Shown one piece after another: positions 25,313-32,631 of a DNA stretch of 64,000 bases. The translations under genes were made by a program, and so were the position numbers. The notes beneath the pieces were generated by a model that saw only the letters and a program-made list of their open reading frames with translations, was not told the DNA's origin and searched no databases. Where the stretch lies: NCBI GenBank assembly GCA_017450705.1, contig JAFSTC010000014.1:58866-122865 (forward strand). Direction: 5' to 3'. The DNA comes from Lentisphaeria bacterium (GTDB lineage Bacteria; Verrucomicrobiota; Lentisphaeria; Victivallales; Victivallaceae). Position 1 is the first letter of the stretch. Each line of letters opens with the position of its first letter.

Positions 25313-26680
25313 ATGACGCAGAACCGAGAGCAGTTCGCCTCCCGTCTGGGATTCATTCTGATGACGGCGGGGTGCGCCATCGGACTGGGGAACGTCTGGC
25401 GTTTCCCCTACGTCGCCGGCGCTTACGGCGGCGGGCTCTTCGTCGCGCTCTACCTCTTCTTTCTGGCGGTCCTGGGTTTCCCCGTCATGGTGATGGAACT
25501 GGCGGCGGGACGGGCCGCCCGCAGCACGCTCCCCGGCGCCCTGAGGACCCTCGGCGCGGGCCGCGGCCGCTTCAAATGGCACATCCCCGGCTACGTGTTC
25601 TTTTCCGGGAACCTCATCCTCCTCATGTACTACACGGTGATCTCGGGCTGGCTGCTGGCCTACGCCCTGCGGATGCTTTCGGGCGGCCGGGACAAGCTCA
25701 CGCCGCAGTTCCTCGCCGACTTCACGAACCGCCCGGGGGAGCAGACCCTCTGCACGCTGGTCATGCTCTCCCTCACGGTCCTGATCTGCCTCGGAGGTGT
25801 GCGCAACGCCATCGAAAAGAGCATCAAAGTCATGATGGGCGGGCTTTTTCTGCTCCTGTCGGCCCTGACGCTCCGGTCGCTGTGTCTGCCCGGCGCGGCG
25901 GAGGGGATCACCTTTTTCCTCTGGCCCTCCCTGAAGGGCTTCGCGGGAGGGCACCTGCTGGAAACGGTCCACGCGGCCATGGCGCAGGCGTTTTTCACCT
26001 TGAGCCTCGGCATCGGGAGCATCATGGTCTGCGGCAGTTACTTCGGCAGGGAGCGCTCCCTGCCGGGGGAGGGATTGTGGATCATCTTCTGCGACACGCT
26101 GGTGGCGCTGTGTTCCGGGCTCGTCATCTTCCCGGCCTGCCGCGCCTACGGGATCTCGCCCGACGCCGGTCCCTCGCTGATCTTCATCACGCTGCCCCGG
26201 GTCTTCCAGAACATGCCCGCGGGGGCGGTGTGGGGAACGGCCTTTTTCATCTTTCTGGCGGTGGCGGCCTTCTCCACACTCGTCGCGGTCTTCGAGAACC
26301 TGGCCGCCTTCGGCATGGACGAATTGAAGTGGAGCCGGAAAAAGTCCTGCTTCGTCTTCGGCGCGGTTCTGGCGGTCCTTTCGCTGCCGTGCATCCTGGG
26401 GTTCAACGTGTGGAAGCACATCCGGCCGCTGGGGAAGGACAGCTGCATCCTCGATCTGGAGGATTTCATCGTCAGCGACAATCTGCTGCCGCTGGGGGCG
26501 CTGTTCCTCGCGGTCTTCTGCACCAGCCGGTACGGCTGGGGTATCGAAAATTTCTACGGGGAGCTCAATGCTGGGCAGGGTGTGAAGTTTCCCCGGTGGG
26601 CTGCGTTTTATTTGAAATGGATCCTGCCCGTCATCATCTTCGCCGTCTGGGCGGCGGGGATGATCAGGCGTTTCTGCTGA
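25313..26680 (+). CDS. Neurotransmitter:sodium symporter (SNF) family transporter
   Basis: A 455-residue LeuT-fold transporter. The N-terminal signature FASRLGFILMTAGCAIGLGN, then VWRFPYVAGAYGGGLF, contains the unwound TM1 that binds sodium and substrate, and about 11-12 membrane segments follow. Bacterial members import amino acids or related amines with sodium. It lies between the cation/proton antiporter and a 2-hydroxyacid dehydrogenase, all in one direction with short gaps. The substrate cannot be told, but a hydrophobic or aromatic amino acid is common in the family. Confidence 0.92.
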   Translation: MTQNREQFASRLGFILMTAGCAIGLGNVWRFPYVAGAYGGGLFVALYLFFLAVLGFPVMVMELAAGRAARSTLPGALRTLGAGRGRFKWHIPGYVFFSGNLILLMYYTVISGWLLAYALRMLSGGRDKLTPQFLADFTNRPGEQTLCTLVMLSLTVLICLGGVRNAIEKSIKVMMGGLFLLLSALTLRSLCLPGAAEGITFFLWPSLKGFAGGHLLETVHAAMAQAFFTLSLGIGSIMVCGSYFGRERSLPGEGLWIIFCDTLVALCSGLVIFPACRAYGISPDAGPSLIFITLPRVFQNMPAGAVWGTAFFIFLAVAAFSTLVAVFENLAAFGMDELKWSRKKSCFVFGAVLAVLSLPCILGFNVWKHIRPLGKDSCILDLEDFIVSDNLLPLGALFLAVFCTSRYGWGIENFYGELNAGQGVKFPRWAAFYLKWILPVIIFAVWAAGMIRRFC

Positions 26681-26709
26681 CGGGCGAAGGGTGAAAAAAG
26701 GAAGAGGAT

Positions 26710-27693
26710 ATGGCAAAAGCGGTTTTCGCCGGCAACGGCGGACAGGCGAGTTTCGACCGCGTCTACGGCGCGGAACGGATCGCCGACCTGAAGCGGCTGG
26801 CGGCCTTCGGGGACGGGGTCGTCACCGAAGAGGATTTTTTCGGACACGACCTGTCGGAGACGGAGTACATCTTTTCCACCTGGGGCATGTTCCCCTTCAC
26901 GGAGGAGATGTTTGTCCGGCTTCCCCGGCTCCGGGCGGTGTTCTACGCGGCGGGGGCCACGGACAAGTTCGCCGGACCCTTTCTGGAACGCGGGATCAAG
27001 GTCGTGAGCGCGTGGCGCGCCAACGCCGTACCCGTTGCGGAGTTCACCGTTTCCCAGATCGTGCTGGCGCTCAAGGGATATTTCCGCTGTCTCCGCGAGA
27101 CGACGCAGCCCGAGGCGTGGCGGAAGCCCCGCTTCGCCCCCGGGGTCTTCGGCGAGACCGTGGCCCTCATCGGATCCGGAAGCATCTCCGCGCTGGTGAA
27201 GAAGCTGCTGGGCAGCTACACGCTGGAAGTCCTGACCGTGGACTCCCTTCCCGAAAGGAGGACCGTCTCCATCGAGGAGGCTTTCCGGCGGGCTTTCGTG
27301 GTGAGCAACCACCTTTTCAACGGCGAAAACAATCAGAAGTGTCTCAAAAAGGAGCATTTCCTCTCGATGCGCCCCGGGGCCGTCTTCATCAACACCGGGC
27401 GCGGGCAGCAGCTGGACGAGCCGGGCTTCATCGAGGCCATGAAGGCGCGCCCCGATCTCACCGCGCTTCTGGACGTGACGTGGCCCGAGCCGCCCGAAAA
27501 GGATTCTCCTCTCTACACGCTGCCCAATGTGTTCCTGACGCCCCATATCGCGGGGTCGATCGGCGGCGAGGTGCGGCGGATGGCCGACTTCGTGATAGGC
27601 GACTTCAAACGTCTGCTCGCGGGCGAACCCCTCGAAAACGAGGTGACGGAGGAAATGCTGTCCTTCTGTCCCGCGGCGGTGCGGAAAAAGTGA
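26710..27693 (+). CDS. D-2-hydroxyacid dehydrogenase family protein
   Basis: A 327-residue NAD-dependent oxidoreductase of the D-isomer 2-hydroxyacid family. The catalytic residues are present: Arg231 in INTGRGQQLDE, an acidic residue in LLDVTWPEPP (Asp255/Glu260), and His279 in LTPHIAGS. The Rossmann glycine motif is LIGSGSIS (153-160), slightly different from GxGxxG. It would interconvert a 2-ketoacid and a 2-hydroxyacid. It is 29 bp after the SNF transporter, suggesting work on an imported compound or its breakdown product. Family assignment is firm; the substrate is open. Confidence 0.87.
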   Translation: MAKAVFAGNGGQASFDRVYGAERIADLKRLAAFGDGVVTEEDFFGHDLSETEYIFSTWGMFPFTEEMFVRLPRLRAVFYAAGATDKFAGPFLERGIKVVSAWRANAVPVAEFTVSQIVLALKGYFRCLRETTQPEAWRKPRFAPGVFGETVALIGSGSISALVKKLLGSYTLEVLTVDSLPERRTVSIEEAFRRAFVVSNHLFNGENNQKCLKKEHFLSMRPGAVFINTGRGQQLDEPGFIEAMKARPDLTALLDVTWPEPPEKDSPLYTLPNVFLTPHIAGSIGGEVRRMADFVIGDFKRLLAGEPLENEVTEEMLSFCPAAVRKK

Positions 27694-27755
27694 GGACAAT
27701 GCCGTTTGCGGAACCGCATCGGTCGAGCATAAAAAAAAGGAAAGGACATGAAAAA

Positions 27756-28553
27756 ATGACGAAAAAAACAATGCTGTTCGCGACCGCGCTCCTGACAGGC
27801 GCCGTCTTTGCGGGGGAAATCTACAAGGCGGAGATCGCCGATCTGGTCCCCCCGAAGCGGGCCGAGCTCAAGGACGGCGTCTTTCGCGCGGCGGGGAAGA
27901 CGATCTTCCTTCGCTCGAAGACGTCGTTTGCCGTTGATCCGGCCAAAAAGTACGCGGTCTCGGGGGAGTTCCGATTCCCCGGCACGACGCCCAACAGGTT
28001 CTATCTCGGCCTCATGCCCCTGAACGCGAAACTGCTGCCGATCGGGCCCGAGAACATCCACGTCATCCCCGGCACCGAAACGACCCTCGCCGCGCCGGCG
28101 GCCGTCGGCGACACATCGGTCAAGATCGCCGACGGTGAGAAATGGGACAACAAACGTTTTGCCTGCGCCGTGGCCTTCAACGTGAAGGACGACTATGCCG
28201 ATCTCCCCAACGCCACCACCGCCGGCATGAAGAAGGGTTCGGTCAAAAAGAACGGCGATGTCTGGGAGATCGAACTTGAGAAGCCGCTGAAAACGGCCTA
28301 TGCCGCCGGGACGCGGGTCCGCCAGCACCTCTGCGGAGGAACTTTCATCTACAGCACGATCCGGAACAAAAAGGACCTCTCCGGCGACTGGCAGAAGTTC
28401 TCCGGCACCATCACGGGCCTGACGAAGAACACCCGCTCCGACAACGAATTCTGGCCCGGCACCGCGAAAGCGTACGTGATCGTCCTGACGACGGGCGGTG
28501 CGGATGACACCGCGATGGAGTTCCGTGATCTCAAGGTCGAAGAAGCCGAGTGA
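27756..28553 (+). CDS. Secreted beta-sandwich protein, tandem paralogue 1
   Basis: A 265-residue secreted protein. The signal peptide is MTKKTMLFATALLTGAVFA, followed by mature GEIYKAE. The body is beta-rich: KKYAVSGEFRF early, an insertion with AAPAAVGDTSVKIADGEKWD, then AAGTRVRQHLCGGTFIYS, and a final strand MEFRDLKVEE, as in jelly-roll carbohydrate-binding modules. There is no catalytic signature. It is the first of three head-to-tail paralogues of nearly equal length. The frame is open far upstream, but only the ATG at 27756 gives a signal peptide. I infer a surface glycan-binding role; the family has no name I can give. Confidence 0.8.
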   Translation: MTKKTMLFATALLTGAVFAGEIYKAEIADLVPPKRAELKDGVFRAAGKTIFLRSKTSFAVDPAKKYAVSGEFRFPGTTPNRFYLGLMPLNAKLLPIGPENIHVIPGTETTLAAPAAVGDTSVKIADGEKWDNKRFACAVAFNVKDDYADLPNATTAGMKKGSVKKNGDVWEIELEKPLKTAYAAGTRVRQHLCGGTFIYSTIRNKKDLSGDWQKFSGTITGLTKNTRSDNEFWPGTAKAYVIVLTTGGADDTAMEFRDLKVEEAE

Positions 28554-28595
28554 CCGCCGCGGGCGGCGCAGAACTCGGAAAAGGGGAAAGACAAA

Positions 28596-29396
28596 ATGAT
28601 GAAAAAAATGATGCTGCTTTCCGCCGCGGTTTTCAGTTCCGCGGTTTTTGCCGGGGAGATCTACAAGGCGAAGGCCGGGGATCTGCTTCCCGTAAAAGCA
28701 GTCGAACAACTCGAAGGCGGCGTCCTCCGCGCGGCGGGGAAGACGCTTTTTCTCCATGCGAAGACGCCGTTTGCCGTGGATCCCGCGAAAAAGTACGTGA
28801 TCTCGGGGGAATTCCGTTTCCTCGGGACGCTTCCCCGGTCCTTCAACGCGGGCCTCATGCCGATGACGGAAAAAAACATGCCGATCTCTTCGGTGTGCAT
28901 CGACGCCGTCGCCGGGACCGAGACCGTCCTCGCGGCCCCGGCCGAGGCCGGTGACACGGTCCTCAAGGTCGCCGACGCGCTGAGGTGGAACAACAAGCGT
29001 CCGTCCTGCGGCGTGGCCTTCAACGTGAAGGACAACCGTGCCGACCTCCCGAACTTCAGCTGCATCGGGATGAAGACGGGATCGGTCAACAAGAACGGCG
29101 ACGATTGGGAGATCAGGCTGGGAAAGCCTCTGCCGAAGGCCTATGCCGCCGGGACGCGGGTCCGTCAGCATCTCTTCGGCGGGACTTTCATCTACAGCAT
29201 CGCCAAGTTCAAAAAGGACCTTTCCGGCGAGTGGCAGAAGTTCTCCGGGACGGTCACGGGCATGACCGAAAACACCCGGTCCGACACCAAATTCTGGCCG
29301 GGGACGGCCAAGGCCCGCGTCATCGTCCTGACCATGGGCGGCGCGGACGACTCCGCCGTGGAGTTCCGCGGTCTCAAGGTTGAAGAGATCGAGTGA
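28596..29396 (+). CDS. Secreted beta-sandwich protein, tandem paralogue 2
   Basis: A 266-residue protein with signal peptide MMKKMMLLSAAVFSSAVFA and mature GEIYKAK. It shares with its neighbours KKYVISGEFRFLGTLP, the AGDTVLKVADALRWNNK block, GTRVRQHLFGGTFIYS and SAVEFRGLKVEE. Most differences from copy 3 fall in the N-terminal 45 residues of the mature part (for example PVKAVEQLEGGVLRAAGKTL) and in the middle, where ligand contacts might vary. A GGGGAAAG site precedes the ATG. It lies 42 bp after copy 1 and 44 bp before copy 3, so all three are probably cotranscribed. Confidence 0.8.
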   Translation: MMKKMMLLSAAVFSSAVFAGEIYKAKAGDLLPVKAVEQLEGGVLRAAGKTLFLHAKTPFAVDPAKKYVISGEFRFLGTLPRSFNAGLMPMTEKNMPISSVCIDAVAGTETVLAAPAEAGDTVLKVADALRWNNKRPSCGVAFNVKDNRADLPNFSCIGMKTGSVNKNGDDWEIRLGKPLPKAYAAGTRVRQHLFGGTFIYSIAKFKKDLSGEWQKFSGTVTGMTENTRSDTKFWPGTAKARVIVLTMGGADDSAVEFRGLKVEEIE

Positions 29397-29440
29397 CCGC
29401 ATCGGGCGACCGTAAAACACGAAAAAAAGGAAAAGACGAA

Positions 29441-30235
29441 ATGATGAAAAAGACAATGCTGTTCGCGACTGCGCTTTTCAGCTGCGCGGTTTTCGCGGGA
29501 GAGGTCTACAAGGCGGAGACCTCCGATCTGTATCCGCCGAAGAGTTTCCAGTTCAAGGACGGCGTTTTCCGCGCGCCCGGAGCCCGGGTCTGGGTCAATT
29601 CGAAGAAGGTCCTCGCCGTGGATCCCGCGAAAAAGTACGTGATCTCGGGCGAGTTCCGGTTTCTGGGGACCCTTCCCAAGTCTTTCAGCGTCGGGTTCAT
29701 GCCCATGACGGAAAAGGGCCGGGCGATCCCCTCGGCGGGGATCCACGCCGTCCCGGAGACCGGGACCGTCCTCGCGGCCGAGGCCAAAGCCGGGGACACC
29801 GTGATCAAGGTCGCCGATGCGGCAAAATGGAACAACAAACTGCCGGTCTGCGCCGTGGTCTTCGACGCGAAGGAGGACTTTTCCGACATCCCGAACTACA
29901 CTTTCGCCGCGACGAAGAAGGGATCGGTCAAAAAGAACGGCGACGCCTGGGAGATCGAACTGGTCAAGCCTCTGGCGAAGGCCTATGCCGCCGGGACGCC
30001 CGTCCGTCAGCATCTCTACGGCGGGACCTACATCTACGCCGTCTCGATGTACGGCAAATTCAGCGCCGACTGGCGGAAATATTCGGGAACCGTCACGGGC
30101 ATGACCAGGAACGTCCGGTCCGACAAGCAGTTCTGGCCGGCCACCGCCAAGGTGCGCATGGTCATCCTGACCTCCGGCGGTAAAGAGGACTCCGTGCTGG
30201 AGTTCCGCGACTTCAAGGTCGAAGAGCTGCCGTAA
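29441..30235 (+). CDS. Secreted beta-sandwich protein, tandem paralogue 3
   Basis: A 264-residue protein with signal peptide MMKKTMLFATALFSCAVFA and mature GEVYKAE. Its signal sequence is nearly the same as copy 1, while its body (KKYVISGEFRFLGTLPKSF, MPMTEKG) is closer to copy 2, which suggests recombination or stepwise duplication. The C-terminus LEFRDFKVEELP repeats the jelly-roll end strand. The ATG at 29441 is chosen for the signal peptide; an upstream in-frame start adds 16 charged residues. It is followed by a hairpin terminator region. Function is inferred only as an extracytoplasmic binding module. Confidence 0.8.
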   Translation: MMKKTMLFATALFSCAVFAGEVYKAETSDLYPPKSFQFKDGVFRAPGARVWVNSKKVLAVDPAKKYVISGEFRFLGTLPKSFSVGFMPMTEKGRAIPSAGIHAVPETGTVLAAEAKAGDTVIKVADAAKWNNKLPVCAVVFDAKEDFSDIPNYTFAATKKGSVKKNGDAWEIELVKPLAKAYAAGTPVRQHLYGGTYIYAVSMYGKFSADWRKYSGTVTGMTRNVRSDKQFWPATAKVRMVILTSGGKEDSVLEFRDFKVEELP

Positions 30236-30250
30236 AGGGTATTTTTCTTC

Positions 30251-30319
30251 CCCGCGGCGGCATTTCGGACCGCCGCGGGAAGACCTCGCCCGCCGTCCCG
30301 TTCCCGGGACGGACGTTTT
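30251..30319 (+). terminator. Two hairpins ending the paralogue operon
   Basis: The first stem is 30251-30260 with 30270-30279 (10 bp, loop of 9). The second is 30293-30300 with 30305-30312 (8 bp, loop TTCC), followed by ACGTTTTG. The second has the form of an intrinsic terminator with a short T-tract. Confidence 0.55.
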
Positions 30320-30353
30320 GCAGATGAAAAACGTTGAAAAACGCGAAAAAAGC

Positions 30354-30382
30354 TTGCATTTTAGTGCTTGACAGATTATCTT
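30354..30382 (+). promoter_or_regulatory. Promoter of the wzm-wzt polysaccharide operon
   Basis: TTGCAT (30354-30359), 17-bp spacer, TATCTT (30377-30382), about 110 bp before the first gene. A TTGACA inside the spacer has no good -10 partner. Confidence 0.5.
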
Positions 30383-30490
30383 TTACGGTCAGATCCGCGA
30401 AAAAATATTCCGTTTTTTCGGAAACCGTGAAAGCAGCGCCTAGGGCGGATACGGACGGGAAACGGGATCCCGGAGAGGGCAAAAAGGAGC

Positions 30491-31285
30491 ATGAACAACT
30501 TTTTTCTGCTTGATCAGATGGTCAGACGGAATATCCAGAGCCGGTTCCGCGGCAATGTCCTCGGGTGGCTCTGGAGTTTTCTCATGCCCCTCCTGATGCT
30601 GACCGTCTACACGGTGGTTTTCGGCGGTTTCTTCAAATCCCGCTGGGGGACGGATATCGGCGAAAACAAAATGGTCTTCGCCACGGCGCTCTTTTCGGGG
30701 ATCACCCTCTACAACATCTTCAGCGAAAGCGTCGCCGTTTCGACCACGTGCATTTCCGGCAGCGTGAATTACGTCAAAAAGGTGCGATTCCAGCTGGAGC
30801 TTCTGCCGCTGTCGCAGACGCTGAGCACGTTTTTGCTGTCGCTGTCGTGGCTTCTTCTGCTGCTGGTGTGCACGGCGCTGGTCTTCCGCGGTCTGTGCTG
30901 GAGCTGGCTGCTGCTGCCCTTCACACTGCTGCCGCTGGTGCTGTTCTCCGCCGGGGTCGCTTTCTTCACGGCTTCACTGGGGGTGTATTTCCGCGATCTG
31001 CAGTACCTGGTCGGCGTTTTTCTGCAGATGCTCTTTTTCCTCTCCCCGGTCTTCTACCGGCTGGGCAGTCTGCCCGATGAGTACCGGAGGATCCTGCGCT
31101 TCAATCCGCTGGTGTGGTTCATGGAGCTCAACCGTCAGGTCCTGTTCTACCGGCTGATGCCCGAGTATTCCCGTCTGCCCGCGGCCGGAGAGTATTTGAT
31201 GTGCTTCCTGCTGGGGGGGGGGGCGTTCCTTCTGGGCTGGCTTTGGTTCAACTGGACGAAAAAGGGGTTCGCCGATGTCCTCTGA
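30491..31285 (+). CDS. ABC-2 polysaccharide export permease (Wzm-like)
   Basis: A 264-residue permease with six hydrophobic segments. The N-terminal amphipathic stretch MVRRNIQSRFRGNVLGWLWS, then FLMPLLMLTVYTVVFG, is typical of the Wzm/KpsM/TagG family that exports undecaprenyl-linked O-antigen, capsule or teichoic acid. Late features are YFRDLQYLVGVFLQMLFFLS and PVFYRLGSLPDEYR. The gene overlaps the ATP-binding partner by 11 bp. It is the first of seven co-directional surface-glycan genes. Family and role are well supported; the exported polymer is unknown. Confidence 0.92.
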   Translation: MNNFFLLDQMVRRNIQSRFRGNVLGWLWSFLMPLLMLTVYTVVFGGFFKSRWGTDIGENKMVFATALFSGITLYNIFSESVAVSTTCISGSVNYVKKVRFQLELLPLSQTLSTFLLSLSWLLLLLVCTALVFRGLCWSWLLLPFTLLPLVLFSAGVAFFTASLGVYFRDLQYLVGVFLQMLFFLSPVFYRLGSLPDEYRRILRFNPLVWFMELNRQVLFYRLMPEYSRLPAAGEYLMCFLLGGGAFLLGWLWFNWTKKGFADVL

Positions 31286-32630
31286 AGTGATCGTTTCCGC
31301 GCAGGGGCTCTGCAAATACTACCGGATCTACCGCCAGCCGTACCACCGGCTGCTCCAGTGTCTGTCGGGGGGCCGGTTCCGGCTTTTCCGCGAAGTCCAG
31401 GCCGTCCGCGGCTGTTCCTTCGAGGTCCGGCGCGGGGAGTGTCTGGGCATCATCGGCCGCAACGGAGCGGGCAAAAGCACGGTCCTCCAGCTTCTGGCCG
31501 GGACCATTTCGCCCACCTCGGGAACGCTCTCGATCCGCGGCCGGATCGCCGCCCTGCTGGAGCTGGGCAGCGGATTCAATCCCGAATTCACCGGCCGGGA
31601 AAACATCTTCATGTACGGCGCGATCCTCGGCCTCTCCCCGGAGAAGATCCGCGAACGCTGTCAGTCGATCATCGATTTTTCCGGCATCGGCGACGCGGTC
31701 GATCAGCCCGTGAAAACCTATTCTTCGGGCATGGCGATGCGCCTCGCCTTTTCGGTGGTCGCCCACATCGACGCCGACATCCTGATCATCGACGAGGCGT
31801 TGGCGGTGGGCGACGTCGTCTTCGTCCAGAAGTGCTACGCGTTTCTGCGCGAATTCATCAGGGACCACACGGTGATCCTGGTGACCCACGACGTCGCCGC
31901 GGTGCGCGACCTCTGCGACCGGGTCATCTGGCTCAACGAGGGGCGCGTGATGGAGTCGGGGCTTCCCGCGAAGGTCACCGACGATTATCTGGCCTTCTGT
32001 TACGAGGAGCGGCAGGGCGCTTCGCGGATCGAACCTGCGGCTGCTCCGGAAGCGGAGGAGAAGGTCTCTTCCGACGTCCGCGGGGAGATCTGGAAGGACC
32101 ACCCCGAGGCGGTTCCGAAATACGCCTTTTTCGCCTTTGACGAAAACGCGCCGAGTTTCGGCAGGGGCGGCGCCCGGATCCGGGATATCTCCCTCTCCGA
32201 CCGGGAGGGGCGGCGCCTTGACGAGTGTCTCGGCGGCGAACAGGTGCGTCTCGTCCTGAGGATCGACGTCCTGGAGGAGATGAAGTCGCCCATCGTCGGC
32301 TTCGCCTTCAGGAACAGCCGCGGAGAAAATATTTTCGGAGACAACAGTTTCGAGCTCTACCGCGACCGTCCCTGCGCCATGGCCCCGGGGGAGGTGCTGG
32401 AAGCGGTCTTCGAGTTCGAGATGCCCCGGCTGCACCCGGGGGAGTACACGCTGCACGCCGCAGTCGCCGACGGAACGCAGGATGAGCACGTGCAGCACCA
32501 GTGGTTTCACAATGCCTTGACGATAAGAAGTTTTTACAACGGGAAAACCGGTGTGATGGTGGGGATCCCGATGCGCCGCATCGAGCTGCGCAAGGTCCCC
32601 GGCGATCCGGACCCCCTGCAGGACAGTTGA
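31275..32630 (+). CDS. Polysaccharide ABC transporter ATPase with Wzt-type C-terminal domain
   Basis: A 451-residue protein. The ATPase half has Walker A GRNGAGKS (61-68), signature YSSGMAMR (149-156), Walker B DILIIDEA (168-175) and an H-loop His205. The C-terminal half (about 280-435), with a beta-sandwich pattern including GGEQVRLVLRIDVLEEMKSP and MPRLHPGEYTLHAAVADG, matches Wzt_C. In E. coli O9a that domain recognises the modified non-reducing end of the O-antigen before export. Together with the Wzm-like permease it should flip a finished, end-capped polymer into the periplasm. The next gene begins with a methyltransferase, the kind of enzyme that makes such caps. Confidence 0.93.
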   Translation: MSSEVIVSAQGLCKYYRIYRQPYHRLLQCLSGGRFRLFREVQAVRGCSFEVRRGECLGIIGRNGAGKSTVLQLLAGTISPTSGTLSIRGRIAALLELGSGFNPEFTGRENIFMYGAILGLSPEKIRERCQSIIDFSGIGDAVDQPVKTYSSGMAMRLAFSVVAHIDADILIIDEALAVGDVVFVQKCYAFLREFIRDHTVILVTHDVAAVRDLCDRVIWLNEGRVMESGLPAKVTDDYLAFCYEERQGASRIEPAAAPEAEEKVSSDVRGEIWKDHPEAVPKYAFFAFDENAPSFGRGGARIRDISLSDREGRRLDECLGGEQVRLVLRIDVLEEMKSPIVGFAFRNSRGENIFGDNSFELYRDRPCAMAPGEVLEAVFEFEMPRLHPGEYTLHAAVADGTQDEHVQHQWFHNALTIRSFYNGKTGVMVGIPMRRIELRKVPGDPDPLQDS

Positions 32631-32631
32631 G

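Noticed and set aside
30368..30396. TTGACA as the -35 of the wzm promoter
   Set aside because: The bases 17 bp downstream (AGATCC) do not resemble a -10; TTGCAT/TATCTT just upstream fits better.
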